Of a DNA stretch of 64,000 nt, positions 39,787-48,653 are shown in pieces; the stretch's first letter is position 1, and each line of letters begins with the position of its first letter. Source of the DNA: Streptomyces sp. R41 (GTDB taxonomy: Bacteria; Actinomycetota; Actinomycetes; Streptomycetales; Streptomycetaceae); assembly GCF_041053055.1 (NCBI RefSeq), contig NZ_CP163443.1:1984001-2048000 (forward strand), in the 5' to 3' direction. The notes beneath the pieces are model-generated. The model was not told the origin of the DNA. It saw only the letters and a program-made list of their open reading frames with translations, and searched no databases. Both the position numbers and the translations under genes were made by a program.

Positions 39787-40164
39787 TCATCCAGGCTGGT
39801 CGGTGGGCAGTTGGTCGGATCCTCCAAGGGAGAGGACGACGGACAGCGTCGCGTTGTGCTCCTGGTAGTGCCCCGCGGCCGCCGCCAGGATCTCCTGGAC
39901 GATTTCCCACTCGTCGGGGTGCCCGACCGCGTAGGGCCGCCAGCCGGTCACCACGAGCAGTCGGCCCGGGGTCGCGGGCCCCCAGTCGGGGTCGCCCAGG
40001 ACATCAGCGAGCGCGTCCCAGTTCCGGCCGAACCACTCCGGCAGGTCGAGGGCGCGTGCGCAGCGCTCCATGAAGGCGCCCTTGTCCCTGACGCCGGCGA
40101 GGTCGAGTTCGGTGACCTGCCACCCCGCCGCGCGGCACACGTCCGCGAAGGGCCCGTGAGTCAT
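39787..40164 (-). CDS. Barstar-family ribonuclease inhibitor
   Basis: 125 residues with the barstar signature LPEWFGRNWDALADVLGD (about 41-58), where acidic residues plug the active site of guanyl RNases. The ATG overlaps the stop of the RNase gene (ATGA), so toxin and cytoplasmic antidote are coupled. Slightly longer than classical barstar (about 90) because of extra C-terminal residues. Confidence 0.92.
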   Translation of the reverse strand: MTHGPFADVCRAAGWQVTELDLAGVRDKGAFMERCARALDLPEWFGRNWDALADVLGDPDWGPATPGRLLVVTGWRPYAVGHPDEWEIVQEILAAAAGHYQEHNATLSVVLSLGGSDQLPTDQPG

Positions 40165-40574
40165 CTCAGCACCGCCCTGAACGACTTGTAGTGATCATCG
40201 GTGTAGTAGATCTCACCGCCCTGCCCGGTGACAATGCGCCGGGCTCCGCGGTCTCGCTCGCCGGGGGTTTTGACCGTGTACTCGTGGTAATAGCCGCGCG
40301 GGTGTTTCGGCAGCAGCCGCTCGAAGTTGCCGAAGACGACGCCGTCCCTGGCGTACGGGAAGGGGCCGCCCTCGTCGATGAGGGCGAGGGTCCGACGGGC
40401 CTCGGCGGGCAGCTGGGCCTCGGGGACGGTACGCATGTCGCCGACCCAGGACGGGGCTGCCGTCGGGGCACGTGTGTCGGAGGCGGTCGTGTTCGTCGAG
40501 GAGCAGCCCGTCAGCAGCACTCCGAGGCACAGGAACAGGCCCGCGAACACGCGGGGGACGGACCGCAGCAGCAT
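40161..40574 (-). CDS. RNase Sa/barnase-like guanyl ribonuclease, predicted lipoprotein
   Basis: 137 residues. The C-terminal 95 match RNase Sa as I recall it: GGPFPYARDGVVFGNFE, GYYHEYTVKTPG, RGARRIVTG and YYTDDHY. Catalytic Glu98, Arg112/113 and His128 are all present. Unlike RNase Sa it lacks the disulfide cysteines. The N-terminus ends in lipobox LLTGC (Cys24), so the enzyme is probably anchored outside the membrane and not freely secreted. ATG at 40574 starts the signal peptide. The following gene is barstar. Confidence 0.88.
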   Translation of the reverse strand: MLLRSVPRVFAGLFLCLGVLLTGCSSTNTTASDTRAPTAAPSWVGDMRTVPEAQLPAEARRTLALIDEGGPFPYARDGVVFGNFERLLPKHPRGYYHEYTVKTPGERDRGARRIVTGQGGEIYYTDDHYKSFRAVLR

Positions 40575-40639
40575 GACGTCGATGCTGCCACGGCCGCCCC
40601 CGAGCGGCGCGGCGATGGGCCCCGAGGGGCCCTGAAGGG

Positions 40640-41686
40640 TCACGGCCCGTCCGGGTCCGCCCGGTTCAGAGCCGGTCGCGGCGTCGGCCCCGCCGTCATC
40701 AGATAGTCCGCGGCCGACGTGTCCGTCACCAGGCTGGTGACGAGCCCGGAGCGCAGCACCGCGTCGATGGCGGCCGCCTTCCGCTGCCCGCCCGCGATGG
40801 CGACGACCTCCGGTATGCGCCGCAGCCGGTCGGCCTCGACCGTGATGCAGCGCTCGCCCAGGTCACGGCCGACCCGTCGGCCCTCGGCGTCGAAGAGGTG
40901 CGCGGACATCTCGGCGGCGACGCCGAGCGACGCGTAGTGCGCGCGCTCCTCGTCGCTGAGCATGTCGTGCACCGTGGAGATGCCCGGCTCCCAGGAACCG
41001 ATGGACACGCACGCGACCGTGACCTTGTCGAAGTACTCGAAGGCGCGGGCGATCCCGGTCTGGTTGCGCAGCGCGGCCGCGGTGGCCGCGTCGGGCAGCA
41101 GCATCGGCGCGTAGATGGGGTGGGCGTCCCCGCCCGACACCTGCGCGGCGCGCCGTACCGCCTCGACCGAGCCGCGCTCGGCGGTCCCGGCGTCGTACAC
41201 ACCCGTCAACTGGACCACCGTGCAGGGCGGCAGCCGGTCGAGGGCGGCCGCCATGTGGATGGTGGACCGGCCCCAGGCCAGGCCGAGCACATCGCCCTCG
41301 TTGACCAGCTCGCCGAGCAGGTCCGCGGCGACCTCGCCGAGGTTCTCGGGGTCGGGCGACTCGTCGGCGACCTCGGCCGGCGACTCGACCACGACGGCGT
41401 GCCTGAGGCCGTAGCGGGCGCGCAGCGCGTCGGAGCGCTCCGCGTCCAGTTCGGCCGGCACGCGGATCTCGATGCGCACGAGATCACGTTCGAGAGCGGT
41501 CTCCAGGACCCGGGCCACCTTGAAGCGGCTGACGCCGAACTCCTCCGCGATCTGGATCTTGGACTTGCCCTCGAGGTAGAAGCGGCGGGCCATGGCCGCC
41601 GCCTGCACCAGCTCAGCGGGTCCCATCCGCATGGCTGACCGGCCCGCCGACATACCCGACACGGCGATCTCCTCACTGCTGTTCAC
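40640..41686 (-). CDS. SorC/DeoR-type sugar-binding transcriptional regulator
   Basis: 348 residues. HTH about 25-65 (KIQIAEEFGVSRFKVARVLE) followed by a sugar-binding domain of the ribose-isomerase-like fold (GLAWGRSTIHMAAALDRLPP; VACVSIGSWEPG; EVVAIAGGQRKAAAI). Family members respond to phosphorylated sugars. Rpe is 78 bases upstream on the same strand, so control of pentose-phosphate or sugar uptake genes is plausible. Confidence 0.9.
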   Translation of the reverse strand: MNSSEEIAVSGMSAGRSAMRMGPAELVQAAAMARRFYLEGKSKIQIAEEFGVSRFKVARVLETALERDLVRIEIRVPAELDAERSDALRARYGLRHAVVVESPAEVADESPDPENLGEVAADLLGELVNEGDVLGLAWGRSTIHMAAALDRLPPCTVVQLTGVYDAGTAERGSVEAVRRAAQVSGGDAHPIYAPMLLPDAATAAALRNQTGIARAFEYFDKVTVACVSIGSWEPGISTVHDMLSDEERAHYASLGVAAEMSAHLFDAEGRRVGRDLGERCITVEADRLRRIPEVVAIAGGQRKAAAIDAVLRSGLVTSLVTDTSAADYLMTAGPTPRPALNRADPDGP

Positions 41687-41764
41687 ACTCTGGATTCGCC
41701 GTTCATCCTTGCAGATCCGGCGTACTTGATCAGCCCTGATGGGCGCCGTTCACGTTCCCTTGGC

Positions 41765-42451
41765 TCAGTGGTCGCACGCCCACGCCGCATGGGCGATCGC
41801 CTCCTGTGCCTGGGTGCGCAATGCACGTACCGCCTGGGCCGGGTCAGATGCCCCGTAGACCGCCGAACCGGCGACGAAGACGTCGGCTCCCGCCTCCGCG
41901 CACCGCTCGATGGTGGACGCCGACACGCCGCCGTCGACCTGGAGCCACAGTTCGAGGCCGTGCTTGCTGATCAGCTCACGGGTGCGGCGGATCTTCGGGA
42001 GCATGATGTCGAGGAACGCCTGGCCGCCGAAGCCGGGCTCGACCGTCATGATCAGCAGCATGTCGAGTTCGGGGAGCAGGTCCTCGTACGGCTCGATGGG
42101 GGTCGCGGGCTTGAGCGCCATGGAGGCGCGGGCGCCCTTGGCCCGGATCTCGCGGGCGAGTCGCACCGGCGCGGCGGCCGCCTCGGCGTGGAAGGTGACG
42201 GAACCGGCACCCGCTTCCACGTACTGGGGGGCCCACCGATCGGCGTCCTCGATCATCAGATGGCAGTCCAGCGGCGTGTCCGTCGCACGGGCCAGAGACT
42301 CTACGACCGGCACACCGAGCGTGAGGTTCGGTACGAAATGGTTGTCCATGACGTCGACGTGGAGCCAGTCGGCCCCTTCCACCGCCTTTGCCTCCTCGGC
42401 AAGGCGGGCGAAGTCGGCGGACAGGATGCTGGGGTTGATCTGCACGGCCAT
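41765..42451 (-). CDS. rpe: Ribulose-phosphate 3-epimerase
   Basis: 228 residues. Interconverts ribulose 5-phosphate and xylulose 5-phosphate in the pentose phosphate pathway. Signatures: [48 protein letters not shown] and WLQVDGGV, giving the metal-binding His/Asp residues and the phosphate site. Normal length. Divergent from the MMPL gene. Confidence 0.97.
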   Translation of the reverse strand: MAVQINPSILSADFARLAEEAKAVEGADWLHVDVMDNHFVPNLTLGVPVVESLARATDTPLDCHLMIEDADRWAPQYVEAGAGSVTFHAEAAAAPVRLAREIRAKGARASMALKPATPIEPYEDLLPELDMLLIMTVEPGFGGQAFLDIMLPKIRRTRELISKHGLELWLQVDGGVSASTIERCAEAGADVFVAGSAVYGASDPAQAVRALRTQAQEAIAHAAWACDH

Positions 42452-42585
42452 GCCCCAAGACTGCCATGCCCGGCACCGGTTGCTCTCCTCGGTCCAGACC
42501 TAGGCCGTTCTGCGGATGTTGTACAGCGGCCCGACATGCCATGCTGGGCCGCCGACCGGCTCCAGATACGGCTACGGGGGTGGCC

Positions 42586-44757
42586 ATGACGGACGGGAAA
42601 GAGCGCCATGTGCGCCAGGGACTCATCGGATTCGTGTGCGGGCGGCGCAGCAAGTGGCTGATCGTCGGGCTGTGGCTGGTGGCGCTCGTGGTGGCGGCAC
42701 CGCTCGCCTCCAAGCTCACCGACGCCCAGGACAACGACGCGGCCTCCTGGCTGCCCGGTTCCGCCGAGTCCACCCAAGTCCTCGACACGTCCAACAAGTT
42801 CAGGCCTGAGCAGATCCCGGCGGTCGTCGTGTACGCCCGCGAGGGCGGCCTGACCGCCCAGGACAAACAGGCGATCGCCCAGGACGCACAGCGGATCAAG
42901 GGGCTCACGGCACACGGCGTACGCGGCGCCGAGACGCGCGGCCCCGTCTACAACAACCCCACCGCCCCCGAAGCCGCCCAGATCTATGTGCCGATCACGA
43001 TGGACAAGAAGGGCTGGGAGGAGATCGCGCCCGCGGTCGACTCCATCCGTGACCAGGTCGGCAAGGGCGGCGGCGGGCCGGCGGTCCACATCACGGGCCC
43101 GGGCGGCACCTCCGCCGACTTCTCCAAGGCCTTCGAGGGCATCGACTCGACGCTGCTGTTCTCCGCGATGGGCGTCGTGATCGTGATGCTGCTGCTCACC
43201 TACCGCAGCCTCACCCTGATCTTCGTCCCGCTGATCGGCGTGGTCGCCGCGCTCTTCACGTCCCAGGCGCTGATCTATCTCCTCGCGAAACACGCGGGCC
43301 TGACCGTCAACGGGCAGAGCGCGGGCATCCTCACGGTCCTCGTGTTCGGGGCGGGCACCGACTACGCGCTCCTCCTGGTCGCCCGCTACCGCGAGGAGCT
43401 GCGCCGCCATGAAGACCGCCACGAGGCGATGGCCCTCGCCCTGAACCGCGCGGGCCCGGCGGTGCTCGCGTCCGGCGCGACGGTCGTCCTGAGCATGCTG
43501 GTGCTGCTCGCCGCGGAGATGAACTCGACGCGGGGCCTCGGCCCGGTGGCCGCGATCGGCGTGGCCGTCGCCCTCCTCGCCATGGTCACGCTCTTCCCGG
43601 CCCTGCTGCTGGTCTTCGGCCGCTGGATCTTCTGGCCGGCGATCCCGCACTTCGGCTCGTCCGATCCGACCGCGAGCGGCGTCTGGGCCCGCATGGGCCG
43701 CCGTATCGCCCGCCGCCCGCGCCTCGTCTGGGGCGCCACCGCCCTCGCCCTGGCGGCCCTCTCCTTCGGCCTGCTGCAGATCCGCGCCGAGGGGATCAGC
43801 AACGCGGACGCGTTCACCGGCAAGCCGGACTCGATCACCGGGCAGGAGATCTCCGAGCGGTACTTCCCGGCCGGCAGCGGTGATCCGCTGGTCATCGTCT
43901 CCGACCAGGCCCAGGCCGACCAGGTCCGCAGCGCGGTGGCCGGTACGAAGGGTGTGGCGCCGAACAGCATCACCGTGCCCGCGGGCACGAAATCCTCGTA
44001 CGACGGCAAGGTGCTGTTCGAGGCGACGATGACCGATCCCGCCGACAGCGAGGCCGCGAAACGGACGGTCGAGCGCGTACGGGACGCCGCGCACGCCGTG
44101 CCTGACGCGAACGCGCGGGTGGGCGGCGGGACCGCGGCCCTGCTCGACATGGACGCGGCGACCACCCACGACAACATCGTGATCATCCCGGCGGTCCTGC
44201 TGGTCGTCCTGCTGATCCTGGGTGTGCTGCTGCGCGCCCTGGTGGCTCCGCTGCTGCTGATCGGGACGGTCGTGCTGTCCTTCGCGGCGGCACTCGGCGC
44301 CAGCGCGCTCGCCTTCCGGCACCTCTTCGACTACGCGGGCGAACAGACGGACTTCCCGCTGTTCGTCTTCGTGTTCCTGGTCGCCCTCGGCATCGACTAC
44401 AACATCTTCCTGACCACCCGGATCCGCGAGGAGGCCGGTCACCAGGGCACCCGTGCGGGCGTGGTGACGGGCCTGGCGGCGACGGGCGCGGTCATCACGT
44501 CCGCGGGCCTGGTGCTGGCCGGCACCTTCGCCGCGCTCGGCACCCTCCCGATGGTCGCCTTCGCCGAGATCGGCTTCGCGGTGGCTCTGGGCGTCCTGCT
44601 GGACACCTTCATCGTGCGGTCGATCCTGGTGACGTCGCTGTTCCTGGATGTGGGACCGAAGGTGTGGTGGCCGCACCGACTGGCCCAGGAGGGTGGGTCG
44701 GAGCGGCCGACGGCGAAGCTGTCGGAGGCTCCGGAACCGGCGTCGCAGCCGGACTAG
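42586..44757 (+). CDS. MMPL-family RND-type transporter
   Basis: 723 residues, about twelve TM segments in two MMPL repeats. The first has a large extracytoplasmic loop (about 50-180) and FGAGTDYALLLVARYREELRR; the second repeats ALGIDYNIFLTTRIREEAG. These Asp-Tyr motifs carry the proton-relay residues. Streptomyces homologues (ActII-3 type) export lipids or secondary metabolites; the cargo here is unknown. ATG at 42586 follows GGGGGTGG; earlier in-frame codons lack homology. Confidence 0.9.
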   Translation: MTDGKERHVRQGLIGFVCGRRSKWLIVGLWLVALVVAAPLASKLTDAQDNDAASWLPGSAESTQVLDTSNKFRPEQIPAVVVYAREGGLTAQDKQAIAQDAQRIKGLTAHGVRGAETRGPVYNNPTAPEAAQIYVPITMDKKGWEEIAPAVDSIRDQVGKGGGGPAVHITGPGGTSADFSKAFEGIDSTLLFSAMGVVIVMLLLTYRSLTLIFVPLIGVVAALFTSQALIYLLAKHAGLTVNGQSAGILTVLVFGAGTDYALLLVARYREELRRHEDRHEAMALALNRAGPAVLASGATVVLSMLVLLAAEMNSTRGLGPVAAIGVAVALLAMVTLFPALLLVFGRWIFWPAIPHFGSSDPTASGVWARMGRRIARRPRLVWGATALALAALSFGLLQIRAEGISNADAFTGKPDSITGQEISERYFPAGSGDPLVIVSDQAQADQVRSAVAGTKGVAPNSITVPAGTKSSYDGKVLFEATMTDPADSEAAKRTVERVRDAAHAVPDANARVGGGTAALLDMDAATTHDNIVIIPAVLLVVLLILGVLLRALVAPLLLIGTVVLSFAAALGASALAFRHLFDYAGEQTDFPLFVFVFLVALGIDYNIFLTTRIREEAGHQGTRAGVVTGLAATGAVITSAGLVLAGTFAALGTLPMVAFAEIGFAVALGVLLDTFIVRSILVTSLFLDVGPKVWWPHRLAQEGGSERPTAKLSEAPEPASQPD

Positions 44758-44786
44758 GACGGGCCTGGGACCGGCCTGGGGACTCC

Positions 44787-44837
44787 TCAGCCGGTCCTGC
44801 GGATCCCCGGGGACCAGATCAGCCGGTCCTGCGGATC
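44787..44837. repeat. 19-bp perfect direct repeat at the rsmB 3' end
   Basis: TCAGCCGGTCCTGCGGATC occurs at 44787-44805 and 44819-44837, period 32. The second copy encodes the last residues and stop of rsmB; the first repeats it just downstream, as if the gene tail was duplicated. Confidence 0.9.
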
Positions 44838-46252
44838 AGCGCCAGGTACATCGCGTCCGTCCCGTGCAGATGCGGCCACAGCTGTACGTCGGGGCCGTCG
44901 CCCAGGGCCGGTACGCCCGGCAGCAGCGGGCGGGCGTCGAGCAGCTCGGCGGAGCCGCCCTCGTAGTGCTTGAGGACGTCGTCGACGACCGCGCGGGTCT
45001 CGGCGAGGTGCGGCGAGCAGGTGGCGTACCCGACCACACCACCGACCCGCACCGAGTCGAGCGCCGTGCGCAGCAGCCCTCGCTGGAGCGGCGCGAAGCC
45101 GTCCAGGTCCTCGGGGCGGCGCCGCCAGCGGGCCTCCGGACGGCGGCGCAGCGCGCCCAGACCCGTGCAGGGCACGTCCATGAGCACCCGGTCGAAGGTG
45201 CCGGGCCGCCACGGCGGACGGGTGCCGTCGGCGGCGATGACCTGATAGGGCCCGGGATTGCCGGCGAGCGCCTTCGCCACCAGGCCCGCCCGGTGCGGCT
45301 GCTTCTCCGAGGCGAGCAGGACGGCATCGCGTTCGGCGGCGAGCCCGGCCAGCATGGCGGCCTTGCCGCCGGGTCCGGCGCAGCCGTCCAGCCAGGCCTT
45401 GTCGGGCCCGTCGAGCGGCGCGTTCGCCAGAGCGAGCGCGACCAGCTGGCTGCCCTCGTCCTGGACGCCCGCACGGCCCTCCCGTACGGCGTCGATGGCG
45501 CCCGGTTCGCCGCCCTCGGTGAGCCGCACGGCATACGGCGACCAACGGCCGGGCAGCGCGGACTCGTCCCCGAGTACGTCGAGGAGCTCGTCGGCGGTGG
45601 AACGCCCGGGCCGGGCGACGAGGGTCACCTCGGGCCGCTCGTTGTCGGCTTCGAGGAGGTCCTCGATCCCCGCGCGGCCACCGCCCAGCGAGTCCCACAG
45701 CGCCGAGACGACCCAGCGCGGGTGCGAGTGCACGACGGCGAGATGGTTCTCGGGGTCCTCGTCGTAGGGCGGCGCGACCTGCTCCAGCCAGCCGTCGAGA
45801 TCCTGCTGCGCGACCTTGCGCAGTACGGCGTTGACGAACTTGGCCCGCCCGTCGCCGAGCACGACACGGGCGAGCTCGACGGTGGCGGAGACGGCGGCGT
45901 GCGTCGGAATCCGCGTCCCGAGCAGCTGATGCACACCGAGGCTGAGCACATCGAGCACCGGCGGATCGACTTCCCTGAGCGGCCGGTCGACACAGGCCGC
46001 GATGACGGCGTCGTACGTCCCCTGCCGGCGCAGCGTCCCGTAGACCAGCTCGGTCGCCAGCGCCGCGTCCCGCCCGTCGAAGTCGCCCTTCTCGCGCGCC
46101 TTCCGCAGCAGCGGCGGCAGAACGAGGTTCGCGTACGCGTCCCGCTCGTCCACGGCCCGCAGCGCCTCGAAGGCGAGCATGCGGACCGGGTCCTTCTGCG
46201 GACGGCGGTAGGGCTTGCCGGGCTTGCGCGGCCGGCGGGACTGCTCACTCAC
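44819..46252 (-). CDS. rsmB: 16S rRNA cytosine-C5 methyltransferase
   Basis: 477 residues. N-terminal NusB-like RNA-binding domain about 20-165, C-terminal SAM-dependent methyltransferase with CAGPGGKAAMLAG (SAM site), DVPCTGLGALRRRPEARWR (first catalytic Cys) and VGYATCSPH (second Cys). RsmB methylates C967 (E. coli numbering). Lys/Arg-rich first 25 residues are usual in actinobacteria. It follows fmt on the same strand. Confidence 0.94.
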   Translation of the reverse strand: MSEQSRRPRKPGKPYRRPQKDPVRMLAFEALRAVDERDAYANLVLPPLLRKAREKGDFDGRDAALATELVYGTLRRQGTYDAVIAACVDRPLREVDPPVLDVLSLGVHQLLGTRIPTHAAVSATVELARVVLGDGRAKFVNAVLRKVAQQDLDGWLEQVAPPYDEDPENHLAVVHSHPRWVVSALWDSLGGGRAGIEDLLEADNERPEVTLVARPGRSTADELLDVLGDESALPGRWSPYAVRLTEGGEPGAIDAVREGRAGVQDEGSQLVALALANAPLDGPDKAWLDGCAGPGGKAAMLAGLAAERDAVLLASEKQPHRAGLVAKALAGNPGPYQVIAADGTRPPWRPGTFDRVLMDVPCTGLGALRRRPEARWRRRPEDLDGFAPLQRGLLRTALDSVRVGGVVGYATCSPHLAETRAVVDDVLKHYEGGSAELLDARPLLPGVPALGDGPDVQLWPHLHGTDAMYLALIRRTG

Positions 46253-46351
46253 GAAAAAGGTTCTCCGGATTCTGGATGGTTCGGCCTGTCCACCCTACGT
46301 CCGGACGGGCGCCGGGGGCCCCGCGGGCCGCCTGCGGCGGCGCGGGCGTTG

Positions 46352-46587
46352 GCGCGCGTTTCGGGGCGCGTCGGCGGGGCGGGTGCGGGCGCGCGTTTCG
46401 GGGCGCGCCGGCGGGGCGGGTGCGGGCGCCTTTCGCGGCCGCGTGCGCGGGGGCGGGCGTAGGCGCCCATCGCCCGGCGCAGAGTGCCAGCAGGGGGGTC
46501 CGCGTCGGCGGGGCGGGCGTGGACGGCCCCCGCGGACCGCATCCGCCGGACGGCCATGCACGGCCCTCACGGACCGCATCCGCCGGT
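46352..46587. repeat. GC-rich 37-bp period repeats between fmt and rsmB
   Basis: The 334-base gap holds no gene. A 37-bp unit starting GCGCGCGTTTCGGGGCGCG occurs at 46352 and 46389, with a degenerate third at 46426. A separate 28-base repeat (containing GGACCGCATCCGCCGG) occurs at 46523-46550 and 46560-46587, also at a 37-base period; its second copy overlaps the fmt stop codon. Confidence 0.75.
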
Positions 46588-47519
46588 CAGACCCCGACGC
46601 GCTCCCCGGAGGGGATCCGCACGCCGCGCGCCCAGTCGGCGGCGCGCATCGGCTTCTTGCCCTGGGCCTGGACCCAGAGCAGCTCGACGGCGTACGACCC
46701 GGTCCCGACGTAGACGTTGTTCTTGCCGACGGACAGCTCGCCCGGGGCGAGGTCCGTGCGGTCCGGCACGGATGCCACCTGGATGAGCTTGAGCCGCTCG
46801 CCCCGGAAGACGGTCCACGCGCCGGGGGCGGGCGTGCACCCGCGCACGACGCGGTCGACGCGGAGCGCCGGGGCGGACCAGTCGATGTGGGCGTTCTCGA
46901 CGGTGATCTTCGGCGCCACGGTGATGCCGTCGGTGGGCTGCGGCACGGCCTTGAGGCTGCCGTCCTCGATCCCGTCCATCGTGGCGGAGAGCAGCCCGGC
47001 GCCGGCGAAGGCGAGCCGTGTGAGCAGGTCCCCGCTGGTGTCCGTGAGCCGGATCTCCTCGGTGACGGTCCCGTACACGGGCCCCGAGTCGAGCCCTTCC
47101 TCGATGAGGAACGTGGACGCACCGGTGATTTCGTCGCCGGCCATGATCGCGTGCTGCACGGGAGCGGCGCCGCGCCAGGCGGGCAGCAGCGAGAAGTGCA
47201 GATTGACCCAGCCGTGGGCGGGGATGTCGAGGGCGACGCGCGGCAGCAACGCCCCGTACGCGACCACGGGGCAGCAGTCGGGCGCGATCTCCCTGAGCCG
47301 CGCCAGGAACTCCTCGTCCCGCGGCTTCACCGGCTTCAGCACCTCGATCCCGGCCTCCTCCGCCCGCTCGGCGACCGGACTCGCGACAAGCCGCCGCCCC
47401 CGCCCGGCAGGCGCGTCGGGCCGCGTGACGACAGCGGCCACCTCGTGCCGCCCGGAGGCGATCAGGGCGTCCAGAGCGGGAACGGCGACCTCGGGGGTAC
47501 CTGCGAAGACAAGCTTCAT
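46587..47519 (-). CDS. fmt: Methionyl-tRNA formyltransferase
   Basis: 310 residues. Formylates initiator Met-tRNA with 10-formyl-THF. N-terminal start [19 protein letters not shown], formyl-folate site [21 protein letters not shown] (catalytic Asn/His), and C-terminal tRNA-binding OB domain about 205-300. ATG at 47519 is the family start. Gene order fmt-rsmB is the standard bacterial pair. Confidence 0.97.
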   Translation of the reverse strand: MKLVFAGTPEVAVPALDALIASGRHEVAAVVTRPDAPAGRGRRLVASPVAERAEEAGIEVLKPVKPRDEEFLARLREIAPDCCPVVAYGALLPRVALDIPAHGWVNLHFSLLPAWRGAAPVQHAIMAGDEITGASTFLIEEGLDSGPVYGTVTEEIRLTDTSGDLLTRLAFAGAGLLSATMDGIEDGSLKAVPQPTDGITVAPKITVENAHIDWSAPALRVDRVVRGCTPAPGAWTVFRGERLKLIQVASVPDRTDLAPGELSVGKNNVYVGTGSYAVELLWVQAQGKKPMRAADWARGVRIPSGERVGV

Positions 47520-48548
<1,029 letters not shown>

Positions 48549-48559
48549 CCAACTCCCCC

Positions 48560-48590
48560 TGCCTCCCGGAGCCGACCGGTCCGGGAGGCA
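48560..48590. terminator. Bidirectional terminator between the HTH gene and priA
   Basis: Perfect 11-bp inverted repeat TGCCTCCCGGA / TCCGGGAGGCA around nine bases, between the two convergent stops. Confidence 0.75.
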
Positions 48591-48653
48591 CCCTCGAGGT
48601 GAGGCGCCCCTGCGCCGAGGCAGCCCTGGGCGCACGCCTCCACTGACGCACCC

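Noticed and set aside
46253..46586. Small gene between fmt and rsmB
   Set aside because: Open frames here are repeat-derived, Arg/Gly/Ala-rich and lack ribosome sites.
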